A stretch of DNA of 64,000 nt. Origin: Haemaphysalis longicornis (Eukaryota; Arthropoda; Arachnida; Ixodida; Ixodidae). A model generated the notes under the pieces. That model searched no databases and had not been told where the DNA came from. It worked only from the letters and a program-made list of their open reading frames with translations. A program made the position numbers and the translations under genes. The DNA is taken from the NCBI GenBank assembly GCA_013339765.2, contig JABSTR010001160.1, forward strand, positions 135,001-199,000, given 5' to 3'. Within the stretch, counting starts at the first letter, position 1. The number at the start of each line of letters is the position of its first letter. Below are positions 21,846 through 33,792 of the stretch, one piece after another.

Positions 21846-23356
21846 ATGCTTTTTCCAACAATCCCGCATGAAATTGAACAAATAATCAAAAGCTTAGACA
21901 ACCATGTAGCCGCTGGTTACGATGAAATTAAGGTTTTTCCTGTAAAACATGTAGCAGATATAGTTAGTCCCATTTTATCGGATATAATAAACAAGGCACT
22001 AGAATCTGGTGAATTTCCTGACAAATTAAAACTAGCCCGAGTTACTCCCGTTTATAAATGAGGTGGGGAAACCGACATCAATAACTATAGACCTATTTCT
22101 GTACTTCCAGTATTTTCGAAAATAGTAGAGCGGGTTATAAACGAGAGAATTACGAATTTTTTTCAAAAATATCAAGTAATAACACCGTCTCAATATGGCT
22201 TCCAAAAAAATAAATCCGCGGAACTGGCCTCAAAAAAGTGAGGATAACATAAAGGATAGAATAATTCACAACATTGACTAAAGGATAAAATAATTCACAA
22301 CATTGAAAACAAATTATACACCATCGGATTATTCCTAGATTTGAAAAAAGTGTTCGATACAGTACAGCATGACATTTTACCCAAGAAGCTTGAATCATAC
22401 GGTATACGATGCGCAGCTCTAAAACTAATTAAAACGTATCTCACAACCCGATACCAGTATGTTAGAATAAACAAAACATTAATTTCCAAAAAGCTTATAG
22501 TTCAGCACGGGGTTCCCCAGGGGTCAATTTTGGGTCCACTACTCTTTCTTGCCTATATAACGGCAGAAACAAAGAAAATCCTGGAAGAATATGTGAATGC
22601 TTACCTGTTGAAACTGTCTCAATGGTTAAACCAAAATCGGTTAAGCTTAAACACAAATAAAACTAAGTATATAATCTTTAGACAAATAAGTAAATGAGAT
22701 ACAACTGATGTTAAAATCGTATTTAACGGTAACGTGCTAGAAGAAGTTACAGAACAAAAATTTTTAGGATTATGGTTTACCGATAACCTTTCGTGGAATA
22801 CAGACATCAGTAAACTGAAATCCGATTTATCTAAAGCCATTGGGTGCATGTATAAAATGTACAGTGTTTTGCCGACCTGGTTAAAGCAAAGCCTGTATTA
22901 CTATTTTACTCCAAGCTGAGCTATGGAATTTTAGTATGGGGTACTACAACAGCTTCTAACTATTATCGACTAATCATTTTGCAGAAAAAAGTATTACGCA
23001 TGTTCGAGAACTATCGGGGGGATAAACGCGAACTTCGATCGCAGCCTCTTTTCAATAAATATAATATGCTAAAGGCGGACCAAATATACTACTTTAAACT
23101 TTTGCAGTGGATCCAAAAATCTGGAATTTAAAACAAACCACTGGATGACGGCTCTAGGGCGTACAATATAAGACGTCCTAAACACAGGCTGCCTGCAACA
23201 CGAACAAATTACGGTAGGCAGATGTTACACTTTCAGACCCTTAGCATGTTGAACAGGGGTGATATATGTACTGATTTTAATCGGTCTTTTCAAAGTTTCA
23301 AATGTGCATGCAGAAGGTTTATGGTTGAAAATGGTGTCGTGTATTCACCGGCATAG
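21846..23356 (+). pseudogene. CR1-type LINE reverse transcriptase and C-terminus
   Basis: Motifs in order are KLARVTPVYK and NNYRPISVLPVFSKIVERVI (22020-22140), FDTVQHDIL (22353), then QHGVPQGSILGPLLFLAYI at 22502-22558. After that the palm FADD segment is missing: the frame passes directly to EEYVNAYLLKLSQWL. EQKFLGLWFTDNLSW and a C-terminal block with THYGR-type residues follow. Stops and shifts at 22061, 22240 and 22697 make it non-functional. Confidence 0.8.
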
Positions 23357-23552
23357 AACTGGAAAATTATTTTCCTTGAAATGTGCCTTGTGTATTTAAC
23401 AAATTTGCGCATTGTGTGACATGTTTTGCAAATTTTAGATGTATGCATCGGGTTGTTTTATTTTATTTTAAATGCTATGTAACGTGTGCTTTTTCTTACG
23501 TACTTGGAATGTACTCTGTGTTTGTGCACGACATGGAATGGAATGACATGGA

Positions 23553-23580
23553 GTTTTTGTTGTTGTTGTTGTTGTTGTTT
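23553..23580. repeat. (GTT)n microsatellite
   Basis: Short GTT array in the LINE 3' region. Confidence 0.8.
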
Positions 23581-23779
23581 TTGTTTTGTTTTTCTAAGTA
23601 TAGTTTGAGTTCTATTCAACCTTATGTTAAATGTTTGAATGTTCTTTTCTAAGCACTGTGTATCGCATGTCTTTTGTTGCGTGCTTGAGGATACGTTTTC
23701 TGCATTACCTTCTACGCTGAAGTGTAGGGGGGGGGGGCAGAGGCTTTGTCAGGCATTCGGCCTATATCTCTGCCCCCTC

Positions 23780-24008
23780 ACGGATATTGCGCTGCTGAGC
23801 ACGAGGTCGCAGGTTCGATTCCCGGCCGCGGCGGCCGCTTTTCTGATGGAGGCGAAAAAGCAAAAACGCCCGTGTGTACGAGATTTCGGCGCACGATAAA
23901 GATCCACAGGTGGTCAAAATTAATCCGGAGCCCTCCACTACGGCGCGCCTCATCGCCCGCGTTGCGTCGGCGCGATAAACCCCACAATCAATCAATCAAT
24001 CAATCAAC
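23780..24008 (+). mobile_element. tRNA-derived SINE, 5'-damaged
   Basis: The B box GGTTCGATTCCCGGC (23813-23827) is followed by a body shared with 38745-38990: TTTTCTGATGGAGGC, AACGCCCGTGTGTACGAGA, GGTGGTCAAAATTAATCC and a (CAAT)n tail at 23983-24008. The A-box half is degraded. This type is very like SINEs known from ticks. It ends about 125 bp before host exon 1. Confidence 0.85.
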
Positions 24009-24133
24009 CTCACGGATAGCACCCGTAGAAACAATTCTGAATAACCCACTGCGTCGCCCCAAGCTGTAACAGTTAAATACGGTACAAAAATCGCTAGTCG
24101 TAGCCTGTATCATTCAGGTCACGGGCTTTTCAG

Positions 24134-24306
24134 GTACGCAGCCCAAACAGCGCGTCCACCTGTTCCCGCAGCCATGGAGCCCTGGACCCGCATGGAGTTC
24201 CAGGCACTAGTGCTCGCTGTGGCCGCACGGGGCATGGCACGCGCTGGTGATGACGACTCGGATCACCCATTCAAGGTTGCTCGCGAGTTTGAGTCACCAG
24301 ATGAGA
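24134..24306 (+). CDS. Putative host gene, first visible coding exon
   Basis: The frame from 24174 starts MEPWTRMEFQALVLAVAARG and ends in DDDSDHPFKVAREFESPDE. The ATG sits in GCAGCCATGG, a strong eukaryotic start context. The frame stays open further upstream to an acceptor-like TTTTCAG at 24127-24133. A second acceptor-like CCCGCAG ends at 24171. Residues 10-24 are mildly hydrophobic, followed by an acidic run, so they could be a signal peptide. The exon ends GAGA|GTAAGC at 24306, phase 1. The split codon completes as arginine with the exon at 39055. The function is not recognised. The exon is flanked by a SINE upstream and a TTAA element 41 bp downstream. Confidence 0.5.
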
Positions 24307-25011
24307 GTAAGCCTCTTTCCCTTACCTGTTATTTTGAAGTTCCTGCATTAAAGGGACACTGAAGGGATTTGTAAACATTGCGGGGTTACTTGTAGTCTGG
24401 CGTCTCTAGGCCATGTTTCAACCACTCTCGCTGCATTTACGCGAATTTATTTGGCATAAAAATCAATTCAAAAGTGCACTCCTCCTTCAGCATACTCGTT
24501 GTCGATTTCCTATGACATTTCGTATGATGCTGAATCGAGATGGCTTGGCTTGACTGCGCTACTGCACAGCTTGCCACCCCCCAGCAGAATCTGTCGGCGC
24601 AGTGTTTAGCCGGCTGGCCGCGGGCTGGTTGTTGCAGTTTGTCCGCCCAATTGAAACTAAGCCGCAACACGATTTGTGCCTTAAGGAATGGGCCTTTAGT
24701 TCGTTAGTTTGTAGACTGTATCAAGCTCTATGTCCAAGTAGCTTTAGAGAAGCGCACATGCGACACTTTGCTGACTGGCCGAATGAAGGCGGGAGAAGAG
24801 TCAGCGAACTTAGTATAGGTACTAAGGAATTAAAATCAATGAAAGCTTTTGTTGTACAGTGTAAAACCAAGGTGCGGGAAGCACTTTTTGCGCTGGGTGA
24901 GCTAGCACAGTGGTCAGCGACATGACCACACATCTGGGAACGCTCTTCCCCCTAATGAATGCAGTTGCTAGAGACGAGATAGTTGTGGAAATTTGGGGGA
25001 TGCATACTGCA

Positions 25012-25201
25012 TGATATGTCGTCGGAAGGCAACAGCAATGTGTGCGAGAAAGGCACTGGTTGTGGGGCACTGGTTGTGGGGCACAAGTGCGCCTCACACT
25101 TCGAACGCTGGCCACTGCTCTATCCTACGCCCGAGGTATGGTCCAACCTCTTGAGCTTTAGTAAATTGTCGGCAGCCATCCACGGCTGTGCAGGCGCAAC
25201 A
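25012..25201 (+). repeat. 5' LTR of Gypsy copy 1
   Basis: Starts TGATATGTCG and ends GGCGCAACA. It contains a short internal duplication of GGTTGTGGGGCACT that the 3' LTR lacks. It shares TGGCCACTGCTCTATCC, CTCTTGAGCTTTA and GGCAGCCATCCACGGCTGTG with the 3' LTR. Confidence 0.85.
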
Positions 25202-25274
25202 ATTTGGCGACGAGGAAGACCGCGGACTCACCGGCACTTCAGCGGCAATTCACAGACGTAAGAAATGAAACGGC

Positions 25275-26160
25275 ATGGCAACGTGTGACTACAGTTGGCT
25301 ACCCAAATTCAGTGGCAGCTCCGGCTCCTGGAGATCCTGGTGTGGAAGGCTTCCATTCTTCGAAGCTAACGACATCAAAGACGTTTCCAAGAAACACGCT
25401 CATCTGCTAACGCTGTGCAGAGAACAGACATACGACATCGTCTGCGTCCTCGTTCAACCCAAGCAGCCCAGCGAAGTGGACTGCGACGACATCGTTGAGG
25501 TGCTCAAGGCTCAGTTTGATCCGCAGTCTTCTAAAGTCTTCTGCAGGGCACGCTTCCAATTGCAGGACCCAAAGGCATGACAAAACAATCAGTGATTACT
25601 GGCAGTGCTCAAGAAACTAGCAGTGGATTGTAATTTTTGCACCAGCACAGGTACGGCTGCGAATCCGTCAATGCTTCCACTCGACGTAATGTGTGATCGT
25701 TTTGTCTGTGGTCTTCGGAACGAGCAGGTCCAACAACGGCTATTGGCAGAAAAGGACTTGACGCTTAAGAAAGCTTTTGACTTTGCACTGAGAGCTGAGA
25801 ACGCCGTTGAAGCCCAGAAAAACGTGAAGGCTGAAATGGAGAGATGTTCACAAAGCCAGTACAAGTACCTGCAATACAGGAAGGACAGGCCACTCTAGTA
25901 GCTGCGTCAAGAAGAAACACCAATGTTGTTGGCATTCTGGTGCGCAGCATAGTCCAAACGGCTTCCTGCAACTACTGTGAGAAACGCGGGAACATCGGAA
26001 AAGCGTGTATCAAAAAAAAAAAATAGGCAAAAACTAAGGGGAACAACAGTATCGAATGTCCGACATGAAGGAATTTCTACAGCAGCCTCAGCCCAGGACA
26101 TGACCCGTCAAGAGTGGCCAAGCAAGGTGCTTATGAGCTCAATAGAGAAAATACAACTTC
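25275..26160 (+). pseudogene. Gypsy copy 1 gag
   Basis: The first block (25275-25580) has FFEANDIKDVSKKHAHLLTL and DDIVEVLKAQFDPQ. The second (25605-25898) has LKKLAVDCNF and FVCGLRNEQVQQRLLAEKDL. A damaged zinc knuckle follows at about 25970 (CNYCEKRGNIGKAC), in which the expected histidine is replaced. Gag would assemble the retrotransposon particle and bind its RNA. A stop at 25580 and small indels separate the blocks. Confidence 0.85.
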
Positions 26161-26162
26161 GT

Positions 26163-26637
26163 TTAATTTGAAAGAACTAGGATTCAGTATCTCACTCAGC
26201 TCCATTACAGCCACAGATGTGTTTTTAACGAAAAAAAAGCAAGAAGTATTCAAAAACTCAAATTTTGCGCCACAGTGACGTGTTATGAGCAAGAATGACG
26301 TCATACGGGCCAACAATAAAACATAATTTTCAGTGCGTTAACTGCACATTAGCATTCAAGTGATGCGGTCAAATGGAACTAGAGGCCCCATTACAGACAT
26401 CCAGTCATGTGTCATCGCGACAGGTCAGTTAGGCGGCCGCCAATCACGCAAACAAGGTTATGTGACGTCATAGAAAAGTTGCGGGTAATTGGCTAGGGAG
26501 TCGCAACTGCTTCACCCGGTTTCTTTAATATCTCCGTTATTTGTTCGAAGGTTGCGATGATATTGGTATCATTGTTATCGGGACTAAGCAGTCTTTCTAA
26601 TAAACCCAACTTGTATTTTGTCTTCATGGCTCCTTTA
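26163..26637 (-). mobile_element. TTAA-flanked repeat, family 2, inserted in Gypsy
   Basis: The right end reads TTGTATTTTGTCTTCATGGC then TCCTTTAA. TTAA also lies at 26163-26166, just before the host frame would rejoin at the protease VDT motif. The body contains TGATATTGGTATCATTGTTATC and the GGCGGCCGCCAATCACG block, also found inverted at 63614-64000. The left boundary is tentative because its sequence does not mirror the right end. Confidence 0.65.
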
Positions 26638-29600
26638 AAGTGGACACATCGAGCTCCCAGAAGGTCATGATGCAGCTACATGGCAAATCGTTGAATTTTG
26701 AAGTCGGCTCAGGTGCGCAACCTGCAGTCTTACTAGTGAGGCAACGTTCAGAGCCACGTGGACGAACGACCCACCACGGCTTAAGATGGACAACATTCTC
26801 CTACGTACATGGTCAGGCCAGTCTCTTGGAGTGCTCGGCTGTGCAACTGTAGAAGTAACACACACGGACAAGACTTTGACATTACCACTTGTGGTAATCG
26901 AGGGATCAGGATGTAACCTCCTCGGATGAAACTGGTTTCCTCATTTGGGCATAGAGCTAACAGGCATCAACAACATAACAGACGATGTACTTGTTTCCAA
27001 GCTCCTAAGCAAGTACCAGTCCGTGTTCAATGACGAAATATCAGGACACGTCGGTCATGCTGTGCAACTCGAACTGGTGGAAGGAGCGAAGCCAAAGTTT
27101 CTAAAGGCACAGCCAGTTCCTTTCGCGCTGCGGTCGCCTGTAGAGGATGAACTGGATCGACTGCAAACTCAAGGCATCATTGAGCCAATGCAGCATTCAG
27201 ATTGGGCATCGCCTCTCGTACTCGTGCGAAAGAAAGATGGCTCGCGGCGAATATGCAACGACTACCATCGTAAGAAGTCAGATTGCCCACTTCCCACAGC
27301 AGATGAGGTCCTCAGCCGCTTGAGGGGAGGCAGGGTCTTCAGCACACTGGATTTAGCACAGGCTTACCAGCAAACTTCACTTAACGCCAGAGGACAGCCG
27401 AGCTGTTGACCCTGAACACGCCGAAAGCACTTTACAAGGTGAAACGGTTGCCTTTTGGAATCTCCACAGCTCCAGCCATTTTTCAACGCTTCATGGAGAC
27501 TATGCTGTCTGGCATCCCAGGCGTTTGTGCGTACTTAGATGATGTCATCATCAGTGGAAAGGACGCTGAGGAACATGCCGCCAGACTGGAAGAAGTTCTC
27601 GAGAAGCTGCACAAGTACAACCTTCGCCTCGGCAAAAAGAAGTGCCGTTTTGCTGTGAGACAAGTTTATTTTCGGGGACACCGAATCGACGAAAATGGCG
27701 TTCACACCGAGCAAAGACAAAGTTCGAGCCATCACTGAGGCGCCAGCGCCAGACTGCAAGCAAGCGCTTCAGTCATTTCTCGGGATGCTGACATTTTACG
27801 ACAGATTCTTGAAGAACAGAGCATCAGTTGCCAGTTGTCTCTACCAGCTCCTTCGAAAGGATGCTACGTGGGGATGGGAGACTCAGCACCAAGAAGCATT
27901 TGGTCAATTAAAGGAATTGCTTCTCAGGCGCTTTGTACTGGCACACTACGGCAAGCGGAAGGAGCTTCTTGTCTTATGCGACGCTCCGCCATACGGCATA
28001 GGAGCTGTTCTGTCTTAACGTGATGACCAGAATAGAGAGGCACCAGTCGCTTTTGCATCTAGGCACAAGGGCCGGCAGAACGAAATTATGCTCAGTTGGA
28101 TACAGAAGGACTCGCTGTGGTGTTTGCAGCTGACAAGTTTCACAAATATATTGCAGGAAGAAAGGTAACTTCCCTCGCGGATCATCAACCGCTGCTCAGC
28201 ATACTGGGACCAGGGAAACCAACGGCTCAAGTCCTCTCATCTCGCATGACCAGATGGTGCATCAAGTTATTGGCATATGACTATGATATTGTGTACAGGC
28301 ATGGCAAGAACCACCAGAACGCAGACGCATTGAGCTGACTACCACTGCCAGAATGCATCGATGAAACATGGCCACCAGGCGACGTACTGTTGTTCGAAGC
28401 ATTGTCGCGACCTCCGTTTCCTGCTACAGAGATAGCCCGCCTGACGCACCAAGACAACATGTTGCGAAGGCTGTACAAGTCAGTGCACAATGACACAGTG
28501 GAAAAACTCATTCGAGATGAGTTTGCTCCTTACCGGCTAAGAGCGACTGCACTGGCATCTCATCGCAAGTGTCTCACACTCGGATCATGGGTGATCATAC
28601 CAAGCTCTGCACGATCTCATGTTCTGGAACTTCTGATGGTCATGGGAGCCATGAAGATGTGGGCGAGTATGGTGGCTTGGAATCGACAAGATGATTGAAG
28701 AGACAGTGAGACAGTGCTCTGAATGCCAATCAACGCAGAAGAGGCCCACCAAAAGCTCCGATTCCCACGTGGGACCGTCCCCAGACACCCTTGGCACACA
28801 CTGCATGTTGAATTTGCGAGACACTACTCCAGCACACCACCTACTAGGTTGTTGTAGAAGTGTATGCCAAGTGGGTGGAAGTCCTGTCACGTCACCCAGA
28901 CATCTGCAGTTGTCATTGACCGTACTCCGGAGCCTCTTCGCTACATTCGGCATTCCACGAAACGTTGTTTCGGACAACGGAAAAGCTTTTATTTTAAGCG
29001 ACATAAAGCAGTTCTACGCATCGAATGGAATACAGGCTATGACGTCACCAGCGTATCACCCTGCAACAAACGGGCAAGCAGAACGATACGTGGCCGAGCT
29101 GAACAGAGCACTCGTAATGGATAAACACAGCTCCACACAGTGTCGACTTGCAAGGTTCCTGTATCGGCAGCACACGACGGTGCACACAGCTACAGGAATG
29201 ACACCTGCCAGAGCGATGTTTGGCCGCGAACTTTTATGTCCCCTCGATCTGCTGAAGCCAGAGAAGGAAACGCAGACCTCTGATCACCAGCAGACACTGA
29301 AACAATCACGTCGTTTCGCAGAAGGGGAAAGGGTGCTCATCTGACAGTTCTTGAGAAAGCCAGATTGGATTGAAGGCGAACTTCTGCGCCGCGTCGGACC
29401 ACAATCCTGGCTGGTAAAAAGCGCCCTTGGAAAGGTTCGCCGTCATCTCAACCACATCAGGAAAGCGAGCCCGAGCAGGACGCCAATGGACTGGGGCACA
29501 GCAGACGATTTCGCTGACACAACGCGACAGACGCCGTCGAGTTCTGCTGTTCCCGTGCTACCGGACTCGCTGGATACTCCGGACGTTTCCTCCCAACCAT

Positions 29601-29653
29601 CGACCTCGACGTCTCACAGGGACCACCTGGCAACTGCGACCATCCGAGGCTAG
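26638..29653 (+). pseudogene. Gypsy copy 1 pol (protease, RT, RNase H, integrase)
   Basis: The protease region (26640-26940) starts VDTSSSQ, with the catalytic VDTG degraded. RT (26945-27738) has IIEPMQHSDWASPLVLVRKK, VFSTLDLAQAYQQ, LPFGISTAPAIFQRFM and an intact YLDD at 27532. RNase H (27760-28338) has AFGQLK, ADHQPLLSIL and YRHGKNHQNADALS. Integrase (28690-29344) has CSECQSTQKRP, FGIPRNVVSDNGKAF and AYHPATNGQAERYV. Shifts at about 27385, 27715 and 28016 and a stop at 28336 break the polyprotein. Copy 2 lacks the 27385 and 27715 shifts. Confidence 0.9.
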
Positions 29654-29714
29654 GCGGCCTCCAGACCGCTATGAAGACTTCGTTTCCAAATGTTTCATCT
29701 AAGGGGAGAAGAAT

Positions 29715-29892
29715 TGATATGTCGCCAGAAAACGACAACAATGTGCGCACGAGAAAGTCACTGGTTATGTGGTACGAGCGCGCCTCACGCGTCCAACACT
29801 GGCCACTGCTCTATCCGACGTCCGAGCTATGTTCCAACCTCTTGAGCTTTAATAAATCATCGGCAGCCATCCACGGCTGTGCAGAAGCAATG
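29715..29892 (+). repeat. 3' LTR of Gypsy copy 1
   Basis: Starts TGATATGTCG directly after the polypurine tract and ends GCAGAAGCAATG, before the CTGCA duplication. It carries an AATAAA-like signal near 29850. Confidence 0.85.
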
Positions 29893-30034
29893 CTGCACCA
29901 GCGCTATTCAAGAAATATGCAATCTAAGCTGCTTGGAATGCTAAAACTAAATCAAATGCAAAATGGCTATACATTATATATTTCTGCCCCTGGCAGCGCT
30001 GGCTTATGGCCGAGTGGTCTAAAGCACACGGTAT

Positions 30035-31002
30035 AGGGTCATTCCACGCGAAACGTCCCAGCCCAAAAATCGACCATCGCCAATTTCATTGAAAACATTT
30101 TTTCTAGGTGCCGATGAAGTGTAGGAGGTCGGCACGGAGTATTTCCCTTGAAAAAAATTTTTCGGTCGTTGGAGCGCTCCTTGAAATTTCTGCAAACACG
30201 CAAAATGGCAAAATGTGGCTGGAAATAATAAATTTTAAATAAATAGTGAAACTATGTGTAATGACAAATATTATTTTGGATCATTCCCCTTGCATTGTTC
30301 TTTGATGTGGGACTGTGTCTGAAGCTGTGTAAGTATTTTTGGCGTTGTATTGGCTAAGTAAAAACACAAAAAATGGCACGTTTTTAGGAATTTTTCGCAA
30401 AGGCACTGTGAAAGTGTCACCCCCCAAAATATTTCTATCGTGCATTGATGTGGCCCTTTGGAGTGTCGAGTAAAAATAATTTAAGCCGATAACAAGAGCG
30501 TATTTTAAAGCAAATTGCTTACAAAGATGCAAGAAAATGAGTTTTGCCGACACTTCACACCTCAAAAAGCCCAGGCCCTTCGAGGTAACATTAACATGAG
30601 ATGGGCTCATTATACGCACCAGCACCTTGCCTTTTAATTTAGAAAAATTTGATCGGGTTAAATTTTGTTTGAGGCGAGAAAAAAAATTTTTGAAGTTCAC
30701 AATCAGCCGCACTTGTGTCCACTATGGAACTGCGCCCCCAACTAGGAACGCGTTCGTGCCGCCACCCCTTTTTGTGGCAGGCATGTGCACACGTGGCTCG
30801 ATACTGAATGAACATTGGTTGTGTCGCTTGACAACACAAAAAATACACCGTAAACAACATACTCCACTCTGCCACTTTTTTATTTGAAAGTCTTTGCCCA
30901 GTCACTTCCCATCATTGCAGTTTACATATTTAAGAGCGCAGTGCTCGGAATACAGAAACAAAATCAGCCTCAACTAAATGAAGAAATTTATTATTTCTTT
31001 GA
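30035..31002. other. Spacer between the two copies of the Gypsy segment
   Basis: About 970 bp not shared with the duplication. It is AT-rich with no gene or recognised element. It contains several AAAAAA/TTTTTT runs and CATTCCACGCGAAACG near its start. Confidence 0.5.
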
Positions 31003-31517
31003 CGAAGGTTGCGATGATATTGGTATCATTGTTATCGGGACTAAGCAGTCTTTCTAATAAACCCAACTTGTATTTTGTCTTCATGGCTCCTTTAAAGTGG
31101 ACACATCGAGCTCCCAGAAGGTCATGATGCAGCTACATGGCAAATCGTTGAATTTTGAAGTCGGCTCAGGTGCGCAACCTGCAGTCTTACTAGTGAGGCA
31201 ACGTTCAGAGCCACGTGGACGAACGACCCACCACGGCTTAAGATGGACAACATTCTCCTACGTACATGGTCAGGCCAGTCTCTTGGAGTGCTCGGCTGTG
31301 CAACTGTAGAAGTAACACACACGGACAAGACTTTGACATCACCACTTGTGGTAATCGAGGGATCAGGATGTAACCTCCTCGGATGAAACTGGTTTCCTCA
31401 TTTGGGCATAGAGCTAACAGGCATCAACAACATAACAGACGATGTACTTGTTTCCAAGCTCCTAAGCAAGTACCAGTCCGTGTTCAATGACGAAATTCAG
31501 GACACGTCGGTCATGCT

Positions 31518-32471
31518 GTGCAACTCGAACTGGTGGAAGGAGCGAAGCCAAAGTTTCTAAAGGCACAGCCAGTTCCTTTCGCGCTGCGGTCGCCTGTAGA
31601 GGATGAACTGGATCGACTGCAAACTCAAGGCATCATTGAGCCAATGCAGCATTCAGATTGGGCATCGCCTCTCGTACTCGTGCGAAAGAAAGATAGCTCG
31701 CGGCGAATATGCAACGACTACCATCGTAAGAAGTCAGATTGCCCACTTCCCACAGCAGATGAGGTCCTCAGCCGCTTGAGGGGAGGCAGGGTCTTCAGCA
31801 CACTGGATTTAGCACAGGCTTACCAGCAACTTCACTTAATGCCAGAGACAGCCGAGCTGTTGACCCTGAACACGCCGAAAGCACTTTACAAGGTGAAACG
31901 GTTGCCTTTTGGAATCTCCACAGCTCCAGCCATTTTTCAACGCTTCATGGAGACTATGCTGTCTGGCATCCCAGGCATTTGTGTGTACTTAGATGATGTC
32001 ATCATCAGTGGAAAGGACGCCGAGGAACATGCCGCCAGACTGGAAGAAGTTCTCGAGAAGCTGCACAAGTACAACCTTCGCCTCGGCAAAAAGAAGTGCC
32101 GTTTTGCTGTGAGACAAGTTTATTTTCGGGGACACCGAATCGACGAAAATGGCGTTCACACCAGCAAAGACAAAGTTCGAGCCATCACTGAGGCGCCAGC
32201 GCCAGACTGCAAGCAAGCGCTTCAGTCATTTCTCGGGATGCTGACATTTTACGACAGATTCTTGAAGAACAGAGCATCAGTTGCCAGTTGTCTCTACCAG
32301 CTCCTTCGAAAGGATGCTACGTGGGGATGGGAGACTCAGCACCAAGAAGCATTTGGTCAATTAAAGAAATTGCTTCTCAGGCGCTTTGTACTGGCACACT
32401 ACGGCAAGCGGAAGGAGCTTCTTGTCTTATGCGACGCTCCGCCATACGGCACAGGAGCGGTTCTGTCTTAA
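31518..32471 (+). pseudogene. Gypsy copy 2 RT/RNase H, longest open frame
   Basis: This 317-codon frame covers RT from the region before IIEPMQHSDWASP through YLDDVIISGK to the RNase H start FGQLKKLLLRRFVLAHYGK. It ends at a stop also present in copy 1. It is uninterrupted where copy 1 has two shifts. The upstream protease segment (31097-31309) and downstream integrase (33310-33792) are in other frames. Confidence 0.85.
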
Positions 32472-33309
32472 CGTGATGACCAGAATAGAGAGGCACCAAT
32501 CGCTTTTGCATCTAGGCACAAGGGCCGGCAGAACGAAATTATGCTCAGTTGGACACAGAAGGAGTCGCTGTAGTGTTTGCAGCTGACAAGTTTCACAAAT
32601 ATATTGCAGGAAGAAAGGTAACTTCCCTCGCGGATCATCAACCGCTGCTCAGCATACTGGGACCAGGGAAACCAACGGCTCAAGTCCTCTCATCTCGCAT
32701 GACCAGATGGTGCATCAAGTTATTGGCATATGACTATGATATTGTGTACAGGCATGGCAAGAACCACCAGAACGCAGACGCATTGAGCTGACTACCACTG
32801 CCAGAATGCATCGATGAAACATGGCCACCAGGCGACGTACTGTTGTTCGAAGCATTGTCGCGACCTCCGTTTCCTGCTACAGAGATAGCCCGCCTGACGC
32901 ACCAAGACAACATGTTGCGAAGGCTGTACAAGTCAGTGCACAATGACACAGTGGAAAAACTCATTCGAGATGAGTTTGCTCCTTACCGGCTAAGAGTGAC
33001 TGCACTGGCATCTCATCGCAAGTGTCTCACACTCGGATCATGGGTGATCATACCAAGCTCTGCACGATCTCATGTTCTGGAACTTCTGAGGCATGGGAGC
33101 CATGAAGATGTGGGCGAGTATGGTGGCTTGGAATCGACAAGATGATTGAAGAGACAGTGAGACAGTGCTCTGAATGCCAATCAACGCAGAAGAGCCCACC
33201 AAAAGCTCCGATTCCCACGTGGGACCGTCCCCAGACACCTTGGCACACACTGCATGTTGAATTTGCGAGACCACTACTCCAGCACACCACCTACTAGGTT
33301 GTTGTAGAA

Positions 33310-33792
33310 GTGTATGCCAAGTGGGTGGAAGTCTGTCACGTCACCCAGACATCTGCAGTTGTCATTGACGTACTCCGGAGCCTCTTCGCTACATTCGGCA
33401 TTCCACGAAACGTTGTTTCGGACGACAGAAAAGCCTTTATTTTAAGCGAGATAAAGCAGTTCTACGCATCGAATGGAATACAGGCTATGACGTCACCAGC
33501 GTATCACCCTGCAACAAACGGGCAAGCAGAACGATACGTGGCCGAGCTGAACAGAGCACTCGTAATGGATAAACACAGCTCCACACAGTGTCGACTTGCA
33601 AGGTTCCTGTATCGGCAGCACACGACGGTGCACACAGCTACAGGAATGACACCTGCCAGAGCGATGTTTGGCCGCGAACTTTTATGTCCCCTCGATCTGC
33701 TGAAGCCAGAGAAGGAAACGCAGACCTCTGATCACCAGCAGACACTGAAACAATCACGTCGTTTCGCAGAAGGGGAAAGGGTGCTCATCTGA
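33310..33792 (+). pseudogene. Gypsy copy 2 integrase C-terminal part
   Basis: The frame holds FATFGIPRNVVSDDRKAF, with the DNG of copy 1 changed to DDR, then SPAYHPATNGQAERYVAELN. The DDR form alters the residue next to the catalytic aspartate. It ends at the same stop as copy 1 (EGERVLI). Confidence 0.8.

Larger units (their letters stand above)
18891..23660 (+). mobile_element. CR1-type LINE with ORF1 and ORF2
   Basis: A long plus-strand element. ORF1 starts at 18891 (MSQDSGDFAKALDSLKRDLR) and is interrupted by a second LINE at about 19153-20050. Its end lies at 20072-20328. ORF2 has an endonuclease (about 20590-21230), RT (21846-22920) and a C-terminal region to about 23356. The 3' region is AT-rich with a GTT run at 23553-23580. 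It is 5' nearly complete but carries many stops and a palm deletion. The endonuclease and RT layout fits the CR1/Jockey group. Confidence 0.8.
25012..29892 (+). mobile_element. Ty3/Gypsy LTR retrotransposon, copy 1
   Basis: The 5' LTR is 25012-25201 and the 3' LTR 29715-29892. A TTGGCGACGAGG primer-binding-type site follows the 5' LTR, and a polypurine tract AAGGGGAGAAGAA precedes the 3' LTR. CTGCA occurs on both sides (25007-25011 and 29893-29897), a plausible 5-bp target duplication. The gag, protease, RT, RNase H, integrase order is normal; no env is seen. A TTAA-flanked repeat interrupts the gag-protease region (26163-26637). Several frameshifts and stops make it defective. Confidence 0.9.
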
